Assembly: GCA_016708125.1 (NCBI GenBank) | Contig: JADJGF010000005.1 | Coordinates: 1-20,601 of the forward strand | Length of the DNA: 20,601 nucleotides | Reading direction: 5' to 3' | Source: Ignavibacteriota bacterium | Lineage (GTDB): Bacteria > Bacteroidota > Ignavibacteria > Ignavibacteriales > Melioribacteraceae | Part shown: positions 7,696 through 15,094 of the stretch, one piece after another | Numbering within the stretch: position 1 is the first letter of the stretch | How the letters are laid out: every line of letters begins with the position of its first letter | Translations under genes and position numbers: made by a program | Notes under the pieces: model-generated | Seen by the model: the letters and a program-made list of their open reading frames with translations, nothing else | What the model was told of the DNA's origin: nothing | Databases searched by the model: none

Positions 7696-7705
7696 TCATC
7701 TAATA

Positions 7706-7735
7706 AACAGGCTTATTTTTATTAATAAGCCTGTT
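7706..7735 (+). other. Perfect 12-bp hairpin between the two radical SAM genes
   Basis: AACAGGCTTATT (7706-7717) pairs fully with AATAAGCCTGTT (7724-7735) around a 6-base loop. There is no T-run after the stem, so it is not a standard intrinsic terminator. It could be an RNA processing or stability element, or a partial terminator lowering expression of the downstream genes. Confidence 0.7.
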
Positions 7736-7749
7736 GGAAATTAATAACC

Positions 7750-8622
7750 ATGCTAGAAACTTATGTTCTGCACATTACCAAAGAATGCAATATGGAATGT
7801 GTTTATTGTTATGAAAAAGATAAAACATCAGTTTATAATTGGGATGATATTAAACAATTATTAGATAATATAATCAAATATAATAAACATTTCAATTTAG
7901 AATTTCTAGGTGGAGAACCATGTTTACGCATGGACTTAATTGAACAAACAATAGATTATTTAAATTCATTTTCTGATGTAACAGTAAATTCATTTGGTAT
8001 TACTACTAATGGAACTATTATTGATGATACTTTAATTAAATTATTAGAGATTCATGATAATGTTTCATGGAATGCTAGTTTAGATGGTAATAGAATAATG
8101 AATTCATTGAGAATAACTAAAACTGGAGTTAATTCTCATGATATTGTATTAGAAAATTTTAAAAAATTATTAGAAATAAAACCAAATAAAATAGGAATTC
8201 ATTTAGTTACTCATCCATTTAATATTGGATATTTGAATGATGGGATAAAACATTTATATAAACATGGAGTTAGAAGATTTGGAATAGGTACGGTAGAAAC
8301 AACAATTGTAATTGATGATGACTATTGTATATCATTTATAAATCAATGTAAAAAATTATCAGATAAAATAAAAAATGGTGAATATCCTGGTATTTCTATT
8401 GATATTTTTAATTATTTAAAACCAAAAACTGACGGTAGACATTATATTAAAGATAAAGAAGGAAAAACTATATTAGAAACTTATGGTAGAGCATATGATG
8501 ATATTAAAGATTCCGAAGAATTTAAAACTCCATCTGCTAGTTCTAATTTAGGAACTACTATTTACGATATAAGAGAAACTGTTTACAATTATCATAATTT
8601 TGGAGATAAGGTAAATGCCTAA
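7750..8622 (+). CDS. Second radical SAM enzyme, no SPASM domain
   Basis: A 290-residue radical SAM protein. C13-x3-C17-x2-C20 (CNMECVYCY) and GGEP at 54-57 are intact, followed by TTNGT and SLDG strands typical of the radical SAM barrel of the peptide-modifying group. It lacks the C-terminal cysteine clusters of SPASM or Twitch domains; other cysteines are few (58 and two near 195-201). It may act with the larger enzyme upstream, act on another residue, or modify a different virion protein. Start ATG 7750 has only a weak GGAA upstream. Its last eight bases overlap the next gene, a virion-type protein, placing it firmly inside the structural operon. Substrate is unknown. Confidence 0.85.
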   Translation: MLETYVLHITKECNMECVYCYEKDKTSVYNWDDIKQLLDNIIKYNKHFNLEFLGGEPCLRMDLIEQTIDYLNSFSDVTVNSFGITTNGTIIDDTLIKLLEIHDNVSWNASLDGNRIMNSLRITKTGVNSHDIVLENFKKLLEIKPNKIGIHLVTHPFNIGYLNDGIKHLYKHGVRRFGIGTVETTIVIDDDYCISFINQCKKLSDKIKNGEYPGISIDIFNYLKPKTDGRHYIKDKEGKTILETYGRAYDDIKDSEEFKTPSASSNLGTTIYDIRETVYNYHNFGDKVNA

Positions 8623-8956
8623 TCGATTTTGTAATGCATCAAAAATTTTAACAACCTCATTTCAAGATTTATATATTTGTCCATTAGAACATCAAGTTTC
8701 TGTTCATAGTTTATTCTGCACTAATACTAATTCTACTAGTGAAGATAGATTTGTAACTATTTCAGTTCATGATGCTAGTTCAAATACAGAAATATTTTTA
8801 GGAAAAAATCTACCAGTTCCAGCAAATAGCACATTAAGTTTCGATAAGGCTATTAATTTGGAAGAAGGTGATATTTTAAAACTTAAAGCCGATGCAGAAG
8901 TCGATGTTCATGCATTTGCTAGTATTTTATTAATCACTCCTATTGTTATTGTTTAA
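8615..8956 (+). CDS. Small virion-type protein
   Basis: A 113-residue beta-rich protein. It has a layout I have seen in phage structural regions: an opening like NASKILTTSFQDLYICP, a core V-T-I-S-V-H-D strand, VPVPANSTLSF-like turn (here LPVPANSTLSFDKAINLEEGD), then an LKLKADAE strand and a hydrophobic end. Three cysteines (6, 22, 35). Overlaps the radical SAM gene by eight bases, so it is probably translated by coupling. Function unknown; likely a small decoration or tail-tip protein, by analogy and context only. Confidence 0.6.
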   Translation: MPNRFCNASKILTTSFQDLYICPLEHQVSVHSLFCTNTNSTSEDRFVTISVHDASSNTEIFLGKNLPVPANSTLSFDKAINLEEGDILKLKADAEVDVHAFASILLITPIVIV

Positions 8957-8968
8957 GGAGATTATATA

Positions 8969-9496
8969 ATGGCTTATATTGGCTTAGTAAGATGCGGAAA
9001 TTTTCTTCCAGATAATACCGTAGTTGAAGTTCAAGCAAATACTTTAATATTAAATAGTGAAGAACAAGGAGCAGGAATTGGTGCTGGTTTTGCTCAAATA
9101 GTTATTAATCGCGGAACATTACCAGCAGCAATAATTAGATTTAATGAAGTTAATGATAAATTTGAAGTCGGATTCTCAAATAGTTCCGAATATCGCGAAA
9201 TTGAGAATTCAATTTGGAAATTTATTGATGTTGATACTATTCTCGAAGTAAATACTAATTATTTTGTTGATGTTGGTAGTTTGACATCTATTAATCTAAT
9301 TCTTCCCCCAAATCCAAGATTGGGTGATACAATTAAAATTGTAGATGTTGCTAGTCAATTCTGTCAGAAAAATGTATATATAAGAAGAAATGATAAAAAA
9401 ATTATGAATGCAGATGATGATATTAAATTAGATTCTGGAAATATTGCAGTATCTATGGTTTATTCTGATAGTAATCATGGCTGGCGGTTCGTTTAA
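8969..9496 (+). CDS. Tail protein with NTxYxVDT-type domain
   Basis: A 175-residue protein in two parts. Residues ~1-85 contain GAGIGAGFAQIVINRGTLP and a following R-F-N-E-x-x-D-K-F-E-V-G stretch, a module I recognise from phage tail proteins. Residues ~95-175 are the NTxYxVDT-type domain (NTNYFVDVG, LPPNPRLGDTIKIVD, then SNHGWRFV at the very end). It is thus the fourth carrier of this domain in the window and the only one downstream of the radical SAM genes. AGGAG lies about nine bases before ATG 8969. Probably part of the same tail appendage. Confidence 0.7.
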   Translation: MAYIGLVRCGNFLPDNTVVEVQANTLILNSEEQGAGIGAGFAQIVINRGTLPAAIIRFNEVNDKFEVGFSNSSEYREIENSIWKFIDVDTILEVNTNYFVDVGSLTSINLILPPNPRLGDTIKIVDVASQFCQKNVYIRRNDKKIMNADDDIKLDSGNIAVSMVYSDSNHGWRFV

Positions 9497-10493
9497 GTGG
9501 GTAATAGTATTATTTTTTTTAGTCATACCTAATGTATTTGGATTCGATCATACAATTAAAAAAGACAATAATGAAATAAATAGAATAGTTATTATTAATT
9601 ATTCTACTCTAAATATATCTGATTATTTTTTTCCAAAATATTATTATGGTATAAAAGAAAGACATAAAAATTTATTTTTTTATATCTTTCATATAAATCC
9701 ATTAAAAATAAAAATTGATGACATTTCTTTGAATTCCGTAGTCGATTATACTATTGACCAAATTGATAAAATAAATCCTAGATTTGTATTTCTTTTCAAT
9801 AAAACAAATCTTACACAATCAATTTATGATAAAATCAAATCGAGATATAAAAATAAGCCTTTATTTATCTCTCATGAAATCGATGAATTTATTAGATTGA
9901 AATATAATTTTGAAAAATTTAAAAATATAATGAATATATTAAAAATTGATACTGATAAAATTATATTGATTTCATATAAAATAAAGTATTATTATAATAT
10001 GAATTTATTTTTAAAACCAATATTAATTAATTCTTTGGGAATAAGTAATATTGAAGAACATTATATAGAAACAGATAGAGAATTAAAACTATTATTACAA
10101 AGTTTAAATGAAGAAGGAAAAAAAAGATTAATCATTGTCAATTTAAATACAGTATATAGCGAAATAGATAGTGGATTTTTAGATTTTAATTCTTTCGTAA
10201 ATTTATTCATATATAATACTAATAATTATGAGTTATTTTTTTCTAATACTTGTATGAATAATCATATTAATTTTTCTTTTTATATAACTTTAAATTGTCA
10301 TGATATTTTTAATCATATCAATCATGAATTATTTGATTATTTTGAATATTTTGAATCTATAAAATTAAGAACTACTATTATAGATTTTGTATATGGAATA
10401 AACCTTTATCGATTACGTAAATTAAATTTGAATAATGAATTTGTATATGAAGAACTCATTAAATATTTTACCATTATTAATAATGATAAATAA
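9477..10493 (+). CDS. Exported protein of unknown function
   Basis: A 338-residue protein from ATG 9477, overlapping the previous gene by 20 bases. The start gives a classic signal peptide: K7, a hydrophobic core VIVLFFLVIPNVFG (residues 9-22), with likely cleavage after VFG. An upstream in-frame TTG at 9444 would add residues inside the neighbouring gene and is less likely. The mature part has alternating strands and helices (RIVIINYSTL, RFVFLFNKTN, KPLFISHE, KRLIIVNLNT), faintly like a periplasmic substrate-binding fold, but no family is recognised. No lipobox. More AT-rich than the tail genes before it. An exported phage protein could act on the host envelope or be a membrane-linked virion part; neither is shown. 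Confidence 0.65.
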   Translation: MAGGSFKWVIVLFFLVIPNVFGFDHTIKKDNNEINRIVIINYSTLNISDYFFPKYYYGIKERHKNLFFYIFHINPLKIKIDDISLNSVVDYTIDQIDKINPRFVFLFNKTNLTQSIYDKIKSRYKNKPLFISHEIDEFIRLKYNFEKFKNIMNILKIDTDKIILISYKIKYYYNMNLFLKPILINSLGISNIEEHYIETDRELKLLLQSLNEEGKKRLIIVNLNTVYSEIDSGFLDFNSFVNLFIYNTNNYELFFSNTCMNNHINFSFYITLNCHDIFNHINHELFDYFEYFESIKLRTTIIDFVYGINLYRLRKLNLNNEFVYEELIKYFTIINNDK

Positions 10494-10501
10494 CAATAGA
10501 A

Positions 10502-10542
10502 CTTAGTGTGGTGAGTAAAATCCATCATACTAAGATCTTTTT
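10502..10542 (+). terminator. Rho-independent terminator
   Basis: CTTAGTGTGGTG (10502-10513) pairs with CATCATACTAAG (10523-10534) through 12 pairs, two of them G-U, around a 9-base loop, followed by TTTTT at 10538-10542. It closes the long tail operon. Confidence 0.85.
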
Positions 10543-10554
10543 GGAACCATAATT

Positions 10555-10857
10555 ATGGATACTCAAAAAAGTAGAAAAATTGCCAATTATATATTTTTAA
10601 TATTTATATTATCTTTCATATTATATTCTATTTATTATATCTATAATTCTTATAGTTCTGAATTTAATATATTTAGAAGCAATTCTACTTATATAACATG
10701 CATCACTAGTATATGTTTTGATCATTCTGGAATTTTAGAATGTATGGAGACTCCTACACCAGTATTAGTAAAAGAAACATCCGAAAAAGATTTGCGTTAT
10801 AATAGCAAAAATATTTCAAAAATTACATTTAAAGTAATAGGAGTTTCCTGCGAGTAA
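10555..10857 (+). CDS. Small single-pass membrane protein
   Basis: A 100-residue protein with a basic N-terminus (KSRK), one transmembrane segment at ~11-30 (YIFLIFILSFILYSIYYIY) and a polar C-terminal part with four cysteines (49, 54, 63, 99). By the positive-inside rule the C-terminal part would lie outside the cytoplasm, where these cysteines could form disulfides. No lipobox. First gene after a terminator, followed six bases later by another single-pass protein, so the two may form a pair. A lysis or envelope role is possible, but I do not recognise the family. Confidence 0.7.
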   Translation: MDTQKSRKIANYIFLIFILSFILYSIYYIYNSYSSEFNIFRSNSTYITCITSICFDHSGILECMETPTPVLVKETSEKDLRYNSKNISKITFKVIGVSCE

Positions 10858-10863
10858 AAAATA

Positions 10864-11268
10864 ATGGATAGAATGTTAGAATCGGTCGCCAATTTACCTT
10901 GGCCTATGTTTTTGCTTATTATTGTATTATTTGTTGTTGTATTTGTTTATTTTCAAGTATTATTGCCATCTATTAAAGAAATAGATATTTTGAGAACTAT
11001 AATAAATACTAAATTAATAAATATCGAACAAAATATAAATACAATAGATAAAACTTTATCAAATATTCAAACAAATTTGATAAATAATAGTACGATATAT
11101 ATTGAGAAAATATCAGATATGGAAAGTGATTTTAATTCATTACGTTTAAATTTAGAAAAAAATAATAATTCTAATGAAAAAATTCTAGACAGAATGTCCG
11201 ATATCAAAGAGAGACTTTTTATTATTCAGAATTCTAGAATATCTGATGAATATCGAGGAGTTAAATAA
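10864..11268 (+). CDS. Membrane-anchored coiled-coil protein
   Basis: A 134-residue protein with one strong transmembrane segment at ~14-34 (MFLLIIVLFVVVFVYFQVLL) and a long helical tail (~38-120) with regular hydrophobic spacing and Asn/Ile/Leu-rich heptads, a likely coiled coil. The shape (short N-terminus, one anchor, coiled coil) resembles inner-membrane spanin subunits, but no outer-membrane lipoprotein partner is visible, so this is only a structural analogy. Start ATG 10864 follows the upstream stop by six bases; the next gene starts three bases after its stop. Confidence 0.7.
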   Translation: MDRMLESVANLPWPMFLLIIVLFVVVFVYFQVLLPSIKEIDILRTIINTKLINIEQNINTIDKTLSNIQTNLINNSTIYIEKISDMESDFNSLRLNLEKNNNSNEKILDRMSDIKERLFIIQNSRISDEYRGVK

Positions 11269-11271
11269 GAA

Positions 11272-12018
11272 ATGTATAGAAAGAATAATATAAATTTTAG
11301 AATTTTATCATCTGATGTGTTACAACGATTTAAAAAACGCCAATTCTTAGTATTTAATGAATTATATAGTAAAAAATATGACTTTTTAGAAACATCAAAA
11401 GAAATTTTATTATTACAATATGATCAAATTTTTAATTTTATTTTATATGTTGAAACTTTATTTTTAAGATCATATACGAATATCAGTAAGAATATTGAAG
11501 CTATAAAAATTCAATTTGAAAAAACTAGTCAAAATACTATAAATTGTATTCGTTCTAATACTGATACATTTCTTCCAGAAATAGCAGAAACTTGGATAGC
11601 AGTTAATGAATTAGATGTAAAATTTATTGAAGAAATGTTAAATGATTATATTAAAAATAAAAAATCGGATTCTATTTTAGACAATTTCGATTTTTTAGGA
11701 AAATTAATATTAGAATATATGTCTAATTTATTATATACTATACATGAAATAGATTATTTAGTTAAAAATCAAGATAATATTTCAATTGAAAATGAAATAC
11801 CGCCATTTTTGAGTTTTACCAATTTTGCATATATGTATGACAGTTTTCATGAAAATAAACAAAATTATATATATGAAAAGATTAAACTGTATGAAAAAAG
11901 ATTTTCTAATAATTTTGTAATTGTGGCTTTGAAAATATATTCTGATAATGATAAGGGATATATTGGCGTTGTTGATTTTCTTTCTAAGAACACAATTATA
12001 GTTGATGAAGTAATTTAA
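11272..12018 (+). CDS. Protein of unknown function
   Basis: A 248-residue protein, mostly predicted helical, very rich in Ile, Asn, Lys, Phe and Tyr. No signal peptide, transmembrane segment or known motif is visible. Notable features are a basic start (MYRKNN...FKKRQF), a long helical stretch around residues 40-170 and a final strand-like segment ending VDFLSKNTIIVDEVI. AGGAG at 11256-11260, within the end of the previous gene, lies 11 bases before the start. Same operon as the two membrane proteins before it. I do not recognise the family. Confidence 0.65.
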   Translation: MYRKNNINFRILSSDVLQRFKKRQFLVFNELYSKKYDFLETSKEILLLQYDQIFNFILYVETLFLRSYTNISKNIEAIKIQFEKTSQNTINCIRSNTDTFLPEIAETWIAVNELDVKFIEEMLNDYIKNKKSDSILDNFDFLGKLILEYMSNLLYTIHEIDYLVKNQDNISIENEIPPFLSFTNFAYMYDSFHENKQNYIYEKIKLYEKRFSNNFVIVALKIYSDNDKGYIGVVDFLSKNTIIVDEVI

Positions 12019-12035
12019 CATTTGGAGCTAACCTA

Positions 12036-12611
12036 ATGAGTTTTTCTATTGATTTAACTAGCATTGATAAAGAAATTAATAAAGTCGAAGAATCAGTTTC
12101 AGTTTCAGAAGAAGTAATCGCCAAAGAAGAAACAGAAATTAAAACCGAAATTAAAACCGAAGCTGAAACTAAAGAAACAATTTCTGGAAAATTTAATATT
12201 AATTTAGAACATATTGTAGAAATGGAAAATATCAAATCAGATCCTATTTATATTAATTTAGCTACTGCATTAGTAACTGGAAGAGCAGTTAATAAACTAA
12301 TTTCTGAAAGAGAAGAAGCCAGAAATGAAGAATATCTTTCTGAAGTTCGTGGATTAAAAAAGAATGTAGTCCGTCATGGTCAAATTAAATCAGTAATTGA
12401 ATGTCCCCCTGGATATAAATCAAATAAAGGTAGATGCATAAGAATGTCATCTGTAGAAATTATTTCTTTGGCTAAACGTGCAAGAAAAGCAGCGATAACT
12501 CGCCATCGTCATGAAAATGTAAATGCTAAAAAATCTATGAAGAGTATGAAATTATCAGATAAAATTAGAGCAAAAAATGCATCTAGAATGAAAATTACAA
12601 AAATGGTTTGA
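12036..12611 (+). CDS. CPPGYK-motif phage protein with acidic and basic halves
   Basis: A 191-residue protein of three parts. Residues ~11-48 are very acidic with repeated EIKTEIKTEAETKE. Residues ~57-95 form a helical block (NLEHIVEMENI ... INLATALVTGRAVNKLISE). Residues ~118-191 start with IECPPGYKSNKGRCIRM, two cysteines in a small loop, and end in a strongly basic tail (KRARKAAITRHRHE, KKSMKSMK, KIRAKNASRMK). I have seen CPPGYK...C...M followed by basic tails in phage proteins near head genes; a nucleic-acid-binding or assembly role is plausible but unproven. GGAG lies about ten bases before ATG 12036. A GC-rich hairpin follows. Confidence 0.7.
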   Translation: MSFSIDLTSIDKEINKVEESVSVSEEVIAKEETEIKTEIKTEAETKETISGKFNINLEHIVEMENIKSDPIYINLATALVTGRAVNKLISEREEARNEEYLSEVRGLKKNVVRHGQIKSVIECPPGYKSNKGRCIRMSSVEIISLAKRARKAAITRHRHENVNAKKSMKSMKLSDKIRAKNASRMKITKMV

Positions 12612-12621
12612 TAATGTAAAA

Positions 12622-12656
12622 GCGGCGGTGTTAATTATAAACCCGCCGCCCCATTT
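12622..12656 (+). terminator. GC-rich hairpin, probable terminator
   Basis: GCGGCGG (12622-12628) pairs with CCGCCGC (12643-12649), extended by GTT/AAC after one bulged base, then CCCATTTT. The stem is very GC-rich for this genome and follows a stop codon, but the T-run is only four bases, so termination may be partial. Confidence 0.65.
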
Positions 12657-12679
12657 TAGAATAACTGAGATTTAATTTA

Positions 12680-14431
12680 ATGTATGTACATAATGTATAT
12701 AGCGATCTATTATTTTATGTTTCTAGTGTATTAAATAAAATTTTAAATAATAAAATAATAGAATATAAATATAATTTTGGAAATGCAACTTATTTATTAT
12801 CTTATAATCCAAATTATGAATTACCAAATGCAATAATTCAATATATATCTTCGAATCCATTTAATGCAAGAATGAATACATTTCATCGAATAACAAAAAA
12901 TAATTATATTATTCCGATATTATATGATAAGAATAAAGATATAGAACTATTAATGCAAGAAGATTTATATTATATAGATATATCTGTATTAATAAATACA
13001 GAAACACAATTAAAAGCATTAGAAATAAAACATACTTTAGAAAATACATTACCAGTAGGCAAGTTATTATTATTTTCAAGTTTTAGTTCATTTTTTGAAT
13101 TAGATAATACATTCATTAATGATTATTTATTTGATGTTAATAATGATGATATTGATAATTTATTTTTAAAACATAATAAAATAACTGATGAAATGGATTA
13201 TTGTTGTTCAATTAAATACGAACCTTATATAAGATTGGAAAGTATAGATTTATCAATAGCAGATCTTTCTGCAGCTACATTTCAAGTAGCTTGTAGTGTT
13301 AAATTACTTACTCATTTACCATCTGCTATATTTTTAGATAAACAAAAATCCATAGGTTATGACTCAGTACATTTGTTAAGTTATAATAATATAATTGTTC
13401 CAATTAATGATGAATTTGAATATTATTTTTATAAGAATAATATTATTAAATTGGAAAAAAATGAAAATATACAAGAAATTATAGTAGACAATTCTACTTT
13501 ATTAGTTGAAAAAGAAGAAGAATATATTGAATTAGGAACATATTTTGATAATAGAAATAATAAAGGATTAATCAAAATACGTCATTTTAAAAATAATTAT
13601 ACTTCAATAAGTATTGATTCAAAAAATATTAAAGAAGCAGTAATAAATAATAATAAGATTTCTGGAATTATTGATAATAATATAAAACTAGAATTATATT
13701 ATGAAATTTCTAGAGTTATATTTAATTTTAAAAATAATTTAAAATTGAAATATATTATTCCAAATGATATATTTTCGGTATTATTCAATATTAATAAATT
13801 TAAAGCAGAAATAAATTATGAAAAAACAGAAATATTAGGTTTTGATGATATTATATTACCAGTTCCTATTAAATTAAATAATTTAGGTAATTTTGAATTT
13901 GTTTATGATAATTTATATAATATTTCTGGAAATATTGAATTAAAAACTGGAAAGATATATTTGCATAAAATAAGAGATTTTAATAATTTATTAACAGAAG
14001 TTACAAATTTTAAAATAAATTATTTAAAATTAAATATAATATTTAATATGTTTGAGATTAGAGGTGGTGGATATATTGAGAAAATTAATTTTGAATTTGA
14101 TTTTCTAAACAACCCCATTTCTATAGCAAATATTTTTAATAATAATATAGTATGCAGTAAAAATATAAAGAATATAATAATATCGAATATAATATTTATA
14201 GAAAATATTAATAATGTTGTTAAATTTAAAATAAATGAATTTAAAAAAGAATATATCGATTATTCTTTTCATTTTTTAAAATATCAATTAATAATAAATA
14301 AAGAGAATTTAAATATAAAATATGATTTAATTAATGACTATTTTATAACTACTGCTAATTTTTATTATAAATATTTAAGTGATATAAATAATTTAAACCC
14401 ATTAATTTTAAAATTGGAGATAGAAAATTGA
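12680..14431 (+). CDS. Large, probably structural phage protein
   Basis: A 583-residue protein, very rich in Asn, Ile, Lys and Tyr. The first ~250 residues look like a defined domain: an NPFNARMNTFHRI segment near 57-69, then VLINTETQLKALEIKHTLEN, LLFSSFSSFFE, and CCSIKYEPYIRLESIDLS with LSAATFQVACSVKLLTHLP. This resembles tail-completion or baseplate-type proteins that describe a P-x-R...IL-x-x-P pattern, but only loosely. The rest alternates short strands and Asn-rich stretches, with no membrane segment. No close upstream Shine-Dalgarno is strong (GAG at 12668-12670). Its end overlaps the following frameshifted gene. Function not recognised; virion role inferred from context. Confidence 0.65.
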   Translation: MYVHNVYSDLLFYVSSVLNKILNNKIIEYKYNFGNATYLLSYNPNYELPNAIIQYISSNPFNARMNTFHRITKNNYIIPILYDKNKDIELLMQEDLYYIDISVLINTETQLKALEIKHTLENTLPVGKLLLFSSFSSFFELDNTFINDYLFDVNNDDIDNLFLKHNKITDEMDYCCSIKYEPYIRLESIDLSIADLSAATFQVACSVKLLTHLPSAIFLDKQKSIGYDSVHLLSYNNIIVPINDEFEYYFYKNNIIKLEKNENIQEIIVDNSTLLVEKEEEYIELGTYFDNRNNKGLIKIRHFKNNYTSISIDSKNIKEAVINNNKISGIIDNNIKLELYYEISRVIFNFKNNLKLKYIIPNDIFSVLFNINKFKAEINYEKTEILGFDDIILPVPIKLNNLGNFEFVYDNLYNISGNIELKTGKIYLHKIRDFNNLLTEVTNFKINYLKLNIIFNMFEIRGGGYIEKINFEFDFLNNPISIANIFNNNIVCSKNIKNIIISNIIFIENINNVVKFKINEFKKEYIDYSFHFLKYQLIINKENLNIKYDLINDYFITTANFYYKYLSDINNLNPLILKLEIEN

Positions 14432-15094
14432 AATTCTAAGCAATATTGTTGAAAAAGAACAAATTAAAACATTTATTGAATCAAACTCTGATAAAATTAT
14501 TGATACAGTTAAAACTAAATTTGATATTGAAGATTTATATTCCAATGTAGTTGAAAATATGGAAGCATTTATTTCCGAAGATATTCATGAATTTTATAAC
14601 AATATTAAAACTTATGCATCTCAATATACTTTGAATTTCTTAAATGAACAATCTATTGCTAATTCAAAAAAAAACTTAGTCTAATATATATTTCAGAAGA
14701 AATAGATCCTGACAAGTTAACAAAGTTAGGATTTAATAGTTCTGAATCTTTTAGATTGATTAATTATTTGAATAATTTAAAAAATAGTAATCCTTTTTTA
14801 GCTCAAGATTTTTATGAAAATTTAATTTCTGGAAATTTAAATAAATGTCAAAATTTAATTAATAATTTACCATCAGATATTAAAAATATATTAAGTTCTC
14901 ATAGTTTAGATATTAATAGTATCATGAATAAAATCTCCAATTTGGTATCAATAGTAACTACGCATTTTAGTATAGCTATTGGACATGCTAGAGAACTTGC
15001 AGAAAAAGATCCAGATAAAGCTGGTTATATATTTTCATTAGCTGCTGCTGGTATGTTAATGAGTTATATATTTGGACGACGTTCGAGAATATGA
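14427..15094 (+). CDS. Membrane-anchored paralogue, first of array; split by a -1 frame change
   Basis: Two open frames together encode one complete member of the array. Frame one (to TAA 14682-14684) encodes an ~85-residue copy of the shared N-terminal domain (EILSNIVEKEQIKTFIE matching KLLTKILEQKEIKEYI of the next gene). The next frame, open from 14663, carries a helical middle and a C-terminal membrane segment (YIFSLAAAGMLMSYIFGRR), ending at 15094. They join by -1 slippage at A AAA AAC (14669-14675) inside a run of nine A, giving about 222 residues, close to the paralogues. The start is odd: no ATG; ATT 14427 with GGAG at 14416-14419 fits, or TTG 14428 with one base lost before codon four. 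Programmed frameshift, sequencing error or decay are all possible. Confidence 0.7.
14669..14675 (+). promoter_or_regulatory. Candidate -1 slippery heptamer
   Basis: A AAA AAC, in the correct phase with the zero frame reading AAA AAC, at the end of nine consecutive A (14666-14674). The zero-frame stop follows at 14682. This is a classic X XXY YYZ slippery sequence, and nine A can also cause transcriptional slippage. No convincing downstream stimulatory stem was found by eye. Confidence 0.55.

Noticed and set aside
11782..12235. Reverse-strand open frames across the 11272 and 12036 genes
   Set aside because: They overlap well-placed forward genes with good ribosome binding sites and show no motif of their own.
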